From the NCBI GenBank assembly GCA_027382625.1, contig JAJKFJ010009454.1, positions 1 through 14,619 on the forward strand: DNA of 14,619 bases. The letters run 5' to 3'. Shown here one piece after another: positions 1-7,142 of this stretch; position 1 is the first letter of the stretch, and each line of letters starts with the position of its first letter. The notes below the pieces were generated by a model that made no database searches, had not been told where the DNA came from, and saw nothing but the letters and a program-made list of their open reading frames with translations. The position numbers were made by a program, and so were the translations under genes. Source of the DNA: Tetmemena sp. SeJ-2015. Lineage: Eukaryota; Ciliophora; Spirotrichea; Sporadotrichida; Oxytrichidae.

Positions 1-309
1 TGCAATATTTTAAAATTGCACTTTAAAGTAGTTTTACAATTGCGAAAAATTAGCTTAAAATATAGACTTTATTTAGGTGAAGCTGACCTTAACTGACTGA
101 ATTAGGAGTAAGATTTGAAGCCTTAAATGTTCTAATACACCTCTATAACTGGAAGAATCAGATTTAGGAGTGAAAATTACCCAACAAACATATTTTTTCT
201 TCACTTTTTTTCATTATAAAATTTTACTGTCGAGGAAAGGCCCTCCCCTATTTATTAAAATATTAAAATTGATTCTGCTTTTTAGTTAATATTTAAGAAT
301 TCTTAATAA
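1..309. other. A+T-rich leader left of the first gene
   Basis: This stretch is strongly A+T-rich. With TGA as the only stop, the first frame is open from 1 to a TGA at 94-96 and could be the last codons of an upstream gene, but nothing recognisable is encoded. The same frame is open again from 97 into the next gene, so an earlier start (ATG at 127) is possible. Coding-like composition begins only near 310. No telomeric repeat is seen at this end, so the molecule continues leftward. Confidence 0.5.
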
Positions 310-2110
310 ATGGATCCTAGTTACCACAGAATCACTTAATCTGCTTCAAACCATCACAAGTAGTTCAGAGAAACAATGTAGACTCTGGCCAGTTAACTTA
401 ATCAGCCTTTATTTTAAGTGGGGAAGCTCAGGCATAATTCTAACTCCAGAGATTTCCCATTTCAGACCTCATCCAACTTTAACTCAGGCAGACCCTCCGT
501 CACTCCAAATTATGCGATTGATCACACAAATAGAGACGGATTATAAATGTAACAGCAAATAAAACAGAAAGAGAAGGTAAACTTAAAATTGCTTAATCAA
601 ATATAGATTGAGAGGCAAACGGAGATAGTACAGATCCCAATGGATACTTCCAGTAATTTTAGAAGCAATAATACTTTACCATTAATTGACGGTTATTCTA
701 AATTATTTCTATACTTTATATTCAAAGCTTATCCCAAAAGCTTAGAGCAGTTAAGTTTCTTAAAACGTTCAAAATTTAGGAATTCAAGTAAGTATAACTC
801 TGTAAGTTATTATCTTTTAGAGTCTGAGAGCTACTCAGCAAAATTTCGATATAATATCCAATCAAATCAGAGCAGGAAGCAACTAGCTACCACCTTAATA
901 AGCAAAAATTAGAGAGGACGAAAAGGCCAGGATGATTTAGGATTTGCTCAAGGAATCAAAAGTTTTACTTTTGATCTTTTATTTAAGTACTGGAACAAAA
1001 AAAGATAGAAAGAGAAAAGATAAATCTGCTCTAAGCAGAGAGTCAGTTGTAGCAGTAGAATTAGCTTAATAATAAGAAGATTATTTATTAGCTGAAGCAA
1101 ATATTTAGAACATATTAGCATGGCAATCTTTACTAAGACCCGATATCAAACTTATTTATCAATAATTATTAATTTTATGAAACGAATCACCAACATCATT
1201 GCCACTTGTGTCAAGAGACAACTAGATTCAATTTATAAATAGAGGCTAGCAGATACGATGTCCCTCTGAGCGCAAGACACCTCCACCTCCCAAATGGGGA
1301 GATGACGAGAATTAAGGTTATAATCCTTACGAGCCATTTTATGATCCCCGTAAGGATCCTCATTAGTATACTAAGAGCAACCGAAGGCTGATCACAAAAA
1401 GGGAATTTCAAGGCGCTTTTGGGAGGACTAAAGTAATGAGTGAACAAATAGATAGACCGAAATACCTACCTGCTCCAAGTCAGAAATAGGAATACTCAAG
1501 CTAATTCAATTTTATTTTCACTTATAAAAGCTTAGACATGAGAGAAGAAGAAATAAGGATGAAACTCCAATAGAAAACCAACTTCTTAATGAATGGATTT
1601 TTTCAATTTAAGTTCATTCATTTAATGGCAAGCTCAATCTTAGCTCTAACTTGTAAAATTAAGATTTTTTATTTTAAAATAATATTCAGTGAAACCGTTT
1701 TTACTTATTTCTTTTGATGAAATTTTCTTTAATAATATTGCCTAATCAAGCTGAGCCGAAGTAGATAAATAATTAAGAAACAGTTTAGAGGATCTCCAAT
1801 AAACCTCCACTCAATCATCAATAAAAGCAATCCATAAATATTAATGTTAATCAAACGAAGATTTTATTCTTTATATATTTTGCTTATAATGAAGCCGCCT
1901 TTGTTGAGACCAATCAGAAGCAGTGCTTTTCAAAAGCTAGAAAATTTACAAAGGATTTAAAATACATGAATACGAATAGCAATATGTACTTCACAGTTAT
2001 TTTCATTTCTCATTTTATTGAACTTCAATTCTCAAAAATAATATAAAATATTTAAATTCAATGGGGATTCATTCATAGATTCATTAGTTTTGAACTAAAT
2101 GAAGAGATGA
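310..2110 (+). CDS. Unknown basic, Gln-rich protein, germline copy broken by IESs
   Basis: I do not recognise the family. The start is ATG 310, in the context TAATAAATGG. The frame runs through many TAA/TAG codons to about 950 with one 33-nt GT...AG intron (788-820). It is then rebuilt across IESs with pointers GGAA, AAAC, AAGCT, ACCAA and TTCA, ending at TGA 2108-2110. One junction (1208-1270) is unresolved: the frame must change by one base, by an intron of 37, 40 or 61 nt or a short IES. The product is about 400-413 residues. The N-terminal third is polar and Gln-rich; a basic run (KKDRKRKDK) precedes a helical stretch (ELAQQQEDYLLAEANIQN). A Pro-rich, acidic and aromatic patch follows (KTPPPPKWGDDENQ), then a charged helix (DMREEEIRMKLQQK). 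No membrane segment survives IES removal. The gene lies 71 nt upstream of the P450 gene on the same strand. Confidence 0.78.
788..820 (+). other. Spliceosomal intron, 33 nt
   Basis: It begins GTAAGT and ends CTTTTAG, with a pyrimidine-rich tail. Its removal keeps the frame (33 nt) and joins a one-base phase. The flanks do not share a pointer-like repeat, so an intron fits better than an IES. Confidence 0.7.
952..995 (+). other. IES, pointer GGAA, 40 nt removed
   Basis: GGAA stands at 952-955 and 992-995. Removal shifts the frame by one base and joins GFAQG to TKKDRKRKDK; without it the frame stops near 1094. There are no GT...AG ends. Confidence 0.78.
1148..1183 (+). other. IES, pointer AAAC, 32 nt removed
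   Basis: AAAC stands at 1148-1151 and 1180-1183 around an almost pure A+T insert that holds an in-frame TGA at 1178. Removal joins LLRPDIK to RITNIIATCVKRQ in a new frame with strongly coding-like codons. Confidence 0.78.
1208..1270 (+). other. Unresolved frame change (intron or IES)
   Basis: The frame before (RITNIIATCVKR) and after (KTPPPPKWGDD) differ by one base. GT...AG introns 1208-1244, 1210-1249 or 1210-1270 would each work. So would an IES with pointer AGA (25 or 37 nt). The sequence alone does not decide. Confidence 0.5.
1498..1532 (+). other. IES, pointer AAGCT, 30 nt removed
   Basis: AAGCT stands at 1498-1502 and 1528-1532 around an A+T-rich insert. The length is a multiple of three, so the frame is open either way. 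The call rests on composition and the repeat, and it joins EYSS to LDMREEE. Confidence 0.6.
1577..1913 (+). other. Long IES, pointer ACCAA, 332 nt removed
   Basis: ACCAA stands at 1577-1581 and 1909-1913. Removal joins MKLQQKT to NQKQCFSKARKF and gives the frame that the next junction needs. The insert is A+T-rich with no convincing ORF. A competing TAATGAA pair at 1587 and 1887 gives another frame that soon stops. Confidence 0.62.
1990..2060 (+). other. IES, pointer TTCA, 67 nt removed
   Basis: TTCA stands at 1990-1993 and 2057-2060. Removal joins NSNMYF to NGDSFIDSLVLNQMKR and then TGA 2108. Without it this frame has no TGA until it has run through the start of the P450 gene. Confidence 0.65.
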
Positions 2111-2181
2111 TATTCAAAATAGTCTAGGCCTAAAATAAATTTATCCTTTATAAAATTAAACGATATCACATGATAGATATA

Positions 2182-4718
2182 ATGTACTGGATTGTATTCT
2201 CATTTAAATAAAAATAAGAATCATTTTAAATGTAAAATTGTATTTTACATTGTTAAAGTGGACATTCTATCTCTTTCTTTAAATAATAAAGAATATATAA
2301 TTTCTGCTAGATCATTTGGTGTTAAGAGTGTTGAGCCACCTCTACCACTACTACTTCTACACATACAAGCAGGGTTTGCCCTTCGTCTCTCCTACAATTA
2401 TTAACAATATTTATATTCAATAATTATTAAACAGAACCATCATTTTTAATCCTTGAAATGGTAGAACTTCAAAAATAATAATCGGAGTAGCTAAAAATAT
2501 ATATTATTAAATTGTTTTAATTTATAAAAAAACTTTAAATGTGTAAAATCAAACAGCGGTAGTGTGTAATTAAAGATAAACTTCAAACCAAATAAAGCTC
2601 AGATTATTTTTTCCATAATTCCAGAGCTTGGAAATTAATTTGAAATTATGAACAGCTTTGATTTCTTTAATTATATTCTATAAAAAAGGAATCGGCTTTT
2701 TGGAGAAAAAAAAGATATGCTTTAACAGGGATTTTAATTTAATAAATGAGTTCATTTTTTCCCAAAACTTAAACTCTTAAATAATTTTTGTGGTTATTGT
2801 AATTCATTATATTACATCCAGAAGATATATTTCAATGACTTTCTTGCTTTTTTTTTAATTTATTGGATTAAACCCTAGATTGCATAGATTCCCTTGCTTC
2901 ACACTTTTACTTATTTAAATAATATTTATAATTCCAGGGTTGCCTCACATTTGGTGGATGATTAGCATTATCAAGGATCATGAAAGAAACAAACATGGAC
3001 CATTTTTTCACATGGTTAGATAGAAGTATCCCAAAAATGAAGATGTTCCTTCTTTGGTGGGTATCATGAACCTGCATAAACCTATTTTAGTAATCAATGA
3101 ACCTGAAATCTTAGAAGACCTATTTTTTAAGCAAGCTTCCAAGTATTTAGAAATTTATATTCAAGAATTATTATATTTTATTTAGATAAGGAGCCGTTTA
3201 TAAAGATGCAGTTTGAGACATTGCTAGGCAACTCTTCACTCGTCATGAAGAATGACGATAACTAACTCAGGAAGAGGAAAACAATCTCATCTGCTTTTTA
3301 CAAGGACAAACTTAACATTTGCAGTAATGTTTCTTTATCATCTCTTTTGAGATATATTATTTTTAACAAGATGGTTGAGATAATGAAAACGATTTTGGAG
3401 AACAAAATCCAGGATCTTGCTTTATTTTATACTTTTTTTTACTTAGAAGTACATAAATGACTCTCAAAATCAAAAGAAAGGATTTGAACTGCTCTAAGAA
3501 CTGAATGACATCCATCTTAGAATAATTCTAGCCACAGCTTTTGGTGAGGAGCATTAGATACTATCAGTAGACTAGTATGAGAAAGGAAAGCCTGTTAAAA
3601 AGCTACTTGGACAAGCACTCAGAGACATCTTTCTTTATAATTTAATTAAAATATTCATTAAATGAAATCTATAATTTATGTAGCCTTTAGAATGGCTAGG
3701 TATGAAGTGTGTCTCTTCCCTCTTCTTGGATTCTTTTTCTACTCTAAGGATGATCGAGAGTACCTCAGAAATGTCAAGATAATTATAGTAAAGTCATTCT
3801 TTAATTTCATAAATAAATTCATTGAGATAATTAGAGATTTCTGCAAGGATATAATACGATAGAGAAAGATGAATCTTTCATAGCTATATAATCTTAATTA
3901 TAATAATTTTAAGCACTTAGAAAAACCAGATTTACTCACAATACTTTTGCAAGATGAAGAGTATTCTTAAAATGAAGAGGAAATCGTAGACGAGTGCATT
4001 ACATTCTTCCTGGCTGGGTCTCAGACAGTAATTTCATCAAATGCAAATCTTATCTAGTATGCCACCATGTACCCCGAGGTAGGAGATAAATTAAGAGCTG
4101 AATTCAAAGAGACTATCCTCAAAGATTAGGAAGAAGGTAAGCTGAAAATTAAAGAAGCTTTTACTTATGAAAAGATCCAAGACTTGCAATACTTCATGAT
4201 GTGCTTTAATGAGACTCTTAGAATTGAGCCACCAGTTTCCTTCTCTTCTTTACTTTTGTTCACTAAAGATGTTGAGATGCTTGATGGGAGAAACTACTAA
4301 ATTATTTCATAGATTAAATATTTATTAGAGATACAAAGTGAAGAAGAATGACAACTTGTTAGTTAACATAGAACAGCTACATCATTCAGCTAATCAATGG
4401 CAGCAGCCTGATAGTTTCTTGCCTGAAAGATTCGACCCAAATCACCCCTTAGCCTTGAAACCCAATGGTCAGAAGAGGCACTCCTACGCTTTCTCTCCTT
4501 TCTTCGGAGGCAGAAGAATCTGCATTGGAAAGACTTTTGCTGAAATTGTGGCTAAGATAGTGGTGCCTAGCATGCTCCTCAGTTTTGAGTTCGAATTTGT
4601 AGATCCGCAAGCTTACAAGCTAAAGACTCCTCTTAATGTCGATATGGTTAATATATTATCTAATTTATAAGTTGTTCAACCCAAAATTTACATGAGAATT
4701 AAACAACACGTCTTATGA
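2182..4718 (+). CDS. Cytochrome P450 monooxygenase, germline copy with nine IESs
   Basis: A heme-thiolate monooxygenase, expected on the ER membrane facing the cytosol; the substrate cannot be told. ATG 2182 opens a hydrophobic anchor (MYWIVFSFTLLKWTFYLFL) followed by YTYKQGLP, a typical P450 hinge. Later landmarks are KRKTISSAFYKDKL (C-helix region); the I-helix FFLAGSQTVISSN; NETLR (ExxR, E at 4211); FLPERFDP (PERF); and FFGGRRICIG with the heme cysteine encoded at 4521-4523, about residue 484. The end is TGA 4716-4718. After removal of nine IESs the product is 548 residues, normal for the family; a possible tenth insert (4647-4676) would make it 539. The I-helix has AGSQT where most P450s have AGxD/ET, so the acidic residue is Gln. 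No GT...AG introns are needed. TAA and TAG serve as Gln codons throughout. Confidence 0.93.
2203..2247 (+). other. IES, pointer TTTA, 41 nt removed
   Basis: TTTA stands at 2203-2206 and 2244-2247. Removal joins MYWIVFSF to TLLKWTFYLFL, building the N-terminal anchor in one frame. The longer ATTGTATT pair nearby (2191, 2237) gives the wrong frame. Confidence 0.68.
2274..2305 (+). other. IES, pointer TTTCT, 27 nt removed
   Basis: TTTCT stands at 2274-2278 and 2301-2305 around an A+T-only insert. The frame is kept. Removal joins FYLFL to LDHLVLRVLSHLYHYY. Confidence 0.6.
2376..2944 (+). other. Long IES, pointer TTGCC, 564 nt removed
   Basis: TTGCC stands at 2376-2380 and 2940-2944 in the same phase. 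Removal joins YTYKQGLP directly to HIWWMISIIKDHERNKHG, the expected spacing after a P450 anchor. The insert is A+T-rich, contains in-frame TGA codons and no recognisable gene. Confidence 0.82.
3144..3185 (+). other. IES, pointer TATTTAG, 35 nt removed
   Basis: The 7-bp repeat TATTTAG stands at 3144-3150 and 3179-3185. Removal restores QASKYLDKEPFIKMQF. Splicing at the GT inside the left copy would break the frame, so this is an IES and not an intron. Confidence 0.9.
3312..3368 (+). other. IES, pointer TTAACA, 51 nt removed
   Basis: TTAACA stands at 3312-3317 and 3363-3368. The insert keeps the frame but adds 17 hydrophobic residues. Removal gives FYKDKLNKMVEIMK, the expected continuous helix. 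Confidence 0.8.
3399..3448 (+). other. IES, pointer AGAA, 46 nt removed
   Basis: AGAA stands at 3399-3402 and 3445-3448. Removal corrects a one-base frame change and joins EIMKTILE to KYIND and on to KGFELLQELNDIHLRII. A 28-nt GC...AG intron (3419-3446) or an AG pointer would also restore the frame. Confidence 0.65.
3634..3679 (+). other. IES, pointer TTTAT, 41 nt removed
   Basis: TTTAT stands at 3634-3638 and 3675-3679. Removal joins LRDIFLY to VAFRMARYEVCLFPLLG. The overlapping 9-bp repeat TATAATTTA (3636, 3670) gives a frame that stops within about ten codons. Confidence 0.75.
3778..3833 (+). other. IES, pointer GATAATTA, 48 nt removed
   Basis: The 8-bp repeat GATAATTA stands at 3778-3785 and 3826-3833. 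The length is a multiple of three. Removal gives YLRNVKIIRDFCKDIIRQRK without a 16-residue hydrophobic insert. Confidence 0.82.
4295..4334 (+). other. IES, pointer TAC, 37 nt removed
   Basis: TAC stands at 4295-4297 and 4332-4334. Removal joins EMLDGRNY to KVKKNDNLLVNI, the conserved P450 stretch between ExxR and PERF, and corrects the frame. Unexcised, the frame stops at a TGA near 4350. Confidence 0.85.
4647..4676 (+). other. Possible IES, pointer GTT, 27 nt
   Basis: GTT stands at 4647-4649 and 4674-4676 around an A+T-rich insert of nine in-frame codons. Removal gives NVDMVQPKIYMRIKQ, nearer the usual P450 C-terminus. The frame gives no proof. Confidence 0.4.
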
Positions 4719-4853
4719 ATGGCTCTAATTTATATATATCAAGATATCAGAAAATCATAATATGATATTAAATTAATTGGCTTCATTAAAAAATAATTTC
4801 CTCTAATAAAAACCCGATAATATGATAAGAAAGTGAAAATAAGTTGTGTATAA

Positions 4854-5133
4854 TTAATTTCTTTATTATACCTGAGAATCTAAAGGAAAATAATTGTTAA
4901 ATACATGCTCTTCTTGTGCTCTTATCTTTCTTCTTCTAATTACTACCTCTTTATTAACGTTAATTTATAAAAGAATGGCTGCTCCTGACGCTCTCCAACT
5001 CCATCAGCAAAAAAAAAACGCAGTTTGCTAAAGATAGCACGGGAGCTCGACCCAGCCAGTCTGATCTCCACGACTCCTCCCAGTCAAGCAGCACGCAGCC
5101 AGCCACCGAGGCCGACCTCAACTCAGTCGGCGG
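4854..5133 (+). repeat. Left arm of a large imperfect inverted repeat
   Basis: About 280 nt that match 5225-5503 in reverse complement with scattered substitutions and small indels (roughly nine bases in ten by eye). The outer part is A+T-rich. The inner part, from 4975, is much richer in G+C than its surroundings. Confidence 0.93.
4975..5133 (+). pseudogene. Frameshifted gene-start fragment, left arm
   Basis: ATG 4975 opens MAAPDALQLHQQKK, then the frame breaks. The left copy has A10 plus CG before CAG where the right copy has A11, a one-base difference, and it soon reaches TGA. With the base removed the reading matches the right copy up to NSVGG and continues through the loop. The codons are rich in C at third positions, as in well-expressed genes. 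I do not recognise the protein. Confidence 0.55.
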
Positions 5134-5224
5134 GGAGCTGAAGCTCCGAACTCACTCGACCATCTTTAGCTCTCACCCTCGGCAAGTCCGAGCGACCTCA
5201 TCCAAGGTCAGTGAGAGGGTCGAG
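5134..5224. other. 91-nt single-copy loop between the inverted arms
   Basis: This spacer is present once, between the arms. It is open in both directions for some distance, giving different C-terminal tails to the two gene-start fragments. It begins with a small palindrome, GGAGCTGAAGCTCC. Confidence 0.85.
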
Positions 5225-5382
5225 CCGCCGACTGAGTTGAGGTCGGCCTCGGTGGCTGGCTGCGTGCTGCTTGACTGGCAGGAGTCGTGGAGGTCAGACT
5301 GGCTGGGTCGAGCTCCCGTGCTAGCTTGAGCAAACTGTTTTTTTTTTTGCTGATGGAGTAGGAGAGCGTCAGGAGCAGCCAT
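5173..5382 (-). pseudogene. Opposed gene-start fragment, right arm (69 codons)
   Basis: On the minus strand ATG 5382 opens MAAPDALLLHQQKKKQF and runs 69 codons to a TGA in the loop, with no TAA/TAG. The first 53 residues match the left arm. The last 16 come from the loop. The G+C-rich composition and the lack of a full-length ORF suggest a duplicated 5' end of another gene, not a complete gene. A short expressed protein cannot be excluded. The same A+T-rich upstream block (TTAACGTTAAT) precedes both ATGs. Confidence 0.5.
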
Positions 5383-5503
5383 TCTTTTAAAAATTAACGT
5401 TAATAAAGAGATTTAAATTAGAAGAAGAAAGATAAGAGCACAAGAAGAGCATGTATTTAAGAATTATTTTCCTTTAGATTCTCAGGTATAATAAGAAATT
5501 ATT
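5225..5503 (-). repeat. Right arm of a large imperfect inverted repeat
   Basis: The mate of 4854-5133. A transcript across both arms would fold into a hairpin of about 280 bp with a 91-nt loop. The right arm ends about 28 nt before the start of the carbonic-anhydrase-like gene. Confidence 0.93.
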
Positions 5504-5530
5504 GGACGATAATTATATTGAGAAAGAAAT

Positions 5531-6889
5531 ATGTTGAAGCACTTACTGTTCTTTAAGTTGGAGAACTTCTCAGTCAGAGTTGTGGGACCCATGCTACGTC
5601 GTGCTGGACAGAACTTATTCCATAGAGGCACTGAAATGCAAGGAGCAGTTCACAATAATGACAGACTTGTCCCCTCACTCAGATGCGTTCCTATCTCTGA
5701 TGCTAAGTACCCAAAACTTCTTGATGTAAGTACGAAATAATAAAGATGAGACAGAATTAATATCGTCAATTCTATCTTTCAAAGGACTACTTCTACTCAT
5801 AAAGTGCGAAGAATATAGCTGGAAAATATAAGAGTGTTTGCAAAAGATTTAGAGGTTCAAGCATAGATTTTTGACTTGTTTTAGACTTGTTCAATTTCTC
5901 ATATTTATTTTAGTCTGATTGGATTGCTCCAAATGCAACAGTAGTTGGCGATGTGACTCTGGGTGCTGGCTCTTCTCTGTGGCACGGAACTGTCGTGAGA
6001 GGTGATACTGCTCAAGTGAAAGTGGGCAAGAACTGCGTAATCTCTGACAACGTGTATATCTCAAGCACTCAGAGAAAATCTGGCGACAAAGTGCACATTG
6101 AAGACAACGTTTTCATCGGCCCCAATCAAAAATACCATGGTGAATAAATACATTTAAATCATTTGCCAATAGTTAATTAACGCCACTCTTAACTCTTGCC
6201 ACCTCGAAAGCTTCAGTTTCGTGGGCATGGGAGCCACTGTTTCTCGCGGAGTCACAGTTGAGTCCTTCGGCGTTGTAGCAGCTGGCGCTATCATCCCCGA
6301 GGGAGTGACCGTCCCCTCTGGCCAAGTGTGGGCTGGTACCCCTGCTCGCTACTTGCGTGACCTCACCCAGGAAGAGAAGCACACTATTGCTGAGAGCAAC
6401 CTCGAGATGCAGCAGCTTGCTCAGATCTACTCCGAGGAGACTGAAAAGACCTTCAGAGAGCAGCTCGACACCAGAGACAACCTCATCAGGTATATGAGAG
6501 CTGATGTTGAGACCAAGATCGCAGACAAGTTGGCAGAGCATGGACTCCCTCTCACTCACGAAGACATGGAGCTGATTGAGCACAGAACTTACCACGACTA
6601 CGTTGGTACAGTCGACTATGACATCAAGGATCACAATCACGAGCCTGGCGCTGCCAGCAAGGCTTGGTTGCCCTATGAGCAGGACATGACTCACTACCCC
6701 GAGGTATTCCACAAGTACCAGGAGAACTACGATAAATGGGAGAAGGTGAAGCAGCGCTTTGACAATGAGGAGCCTCTTCAAGAGTATGCTGAGAGCCCCT
6801 TCACTCGCAAGATGCCCAAGGACATGTCACCCTGGGAGTCCAAGTATAACATGATCATGCCAAAGTTCACAGGTACTCTCTGTCAGTGA
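5531..6889 (+). CDS. Mitochondrial gamma-carbonic-anhydrase-like protein (likely complex I subunit), non-catalytic
   Basis: A left-handed beta-helix protein of the gamma-CA family. In plants, ciliates and other protists such proteins form a matrix-side module of respiratory complex I. Start ATG 5531; a 188-nt intron and one IES removed; stop TGA 6887; 371 residues. Residues 1-40 are basic and amphipathic (FSVRVVGPMLRRAGQNLFHR), a likely mitochondrial presequence. Hexapeptide repeats run from about residue 66 (SDWIAPNATVVGDVTLG) to 190, with WHGTVVRGD (R94, D96) and FVGMGATVSRGV. About 150 extra residues follow the usual family end, highly charged and Trp/Tyr-rich. Family positions for the active-site Gln and the three zinc His are occupied by S109, S115, P135 and N140, so zinc binding looks lost. 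The last exon is distinctly richer in G+C than neighbouring genes, consistent with high expression. Confidence 0.92.
5726..5913 (+). other. Spliceosomal intron, 188 nt
   Basis: It begins GTAAGT and ends TTATTTTAG. Splicing joins YPKLLD to SDWIAPNATVVGD in frame. An alternative GAT pointer (5723, 5917) would give LLDWIAPN, but the strong splice signals favour an intron. Confidence 0.8.
6124..6180 (+). other. IES, pointer AA, 55 nt removed
   Basis: AA stands at 6124-6125 and 6179-6180 around an A+T-rich insert between G+C-rich coding DNA. Removal gives VFIGPNATLNSCHLESFSF, aligning residue for residue with the gamma-CA hexapeptide pattern. The only GT...AG pair (6140-6172) leaves the frame wrong. 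An AACG pair (6106, 6179) fits the frame but would delete conserved residues. Confidence 0.75.
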
Positions 6890-7142
6890 ATAATGCTCCA
6901 GTCACTGCTAGCTTAAATGCGGATGTATTGTTGCGCTTTTAAGCTAGTGGGAAGTAGTTAACCAAAGAAGAAGAGGAGAGACAGGCGTCTTCATTCACAA
7001 CATTTATTTAAACCTAATCTTAAATTTCCACATCCCTCTTATTACAGACAAAGTCATCACATGGGGTTTTTGACTTGAGATAGATTGGGGGAATAATTTT
7101 TAAAGTTTGGTTTAAAGTTTTATCTGTAAAATAAATTGGGCA
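6890..7142. other. Intergenic stretch with a 3' hairpin
   Basis: There is no coding evidence between the gamma-CA stop and the next ATG. It holds a hairpin at 6908-6947 with perfect 10-bp arms (CTAGCTTAAA / TTTAAGCTAG) and a 20-nt loop, in the likely 3' untranslated region of the gamma-CA mRNA. Confidence 0.6.

Noticed and set aside
1211..1447. 78-codon hydrophobic minus-strand frame
   Set aside because: It is antisense to the KTPPPPKWGDD coding segment, which has better codon use and continuity.
1587..1893. 7-bp repeat TAATGAA as the long pointer in the first gene
   Set aside because: The joined frame stops at a TGA in about 26 codons and does not link to the TTCA junction. ACCAA does.
2371..2940. 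AGGGTT repeat as the left and right edge of the 564-nt IES
   Set aside because: Joining there gives a frame that stops in a few codons. TTGCC in the same place keeps the P450 reading.
3144..3185. GT...AG intron at the TATTTAG site
   Set aside because: The GT inside the left repeat and the AG at the right repeat leave the wrong phase. Only pointer excision gives KYLDKEPF.
3403..3471. 7-bp repeat CAAAATC as the P450 pointer
   Set aside because: The 62-nt removal gives the wrong frame and a TGA before the conserved segment. AGAA (46 nt) restores the family sequence.
6173..6781. 202-codon open frame on the minus strand
   Set aside because: It is antisense to the G+C-rich last exon of the gamma-CA gene, whose family match is clear. 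It is a shadow of third-position C/G codon bias.
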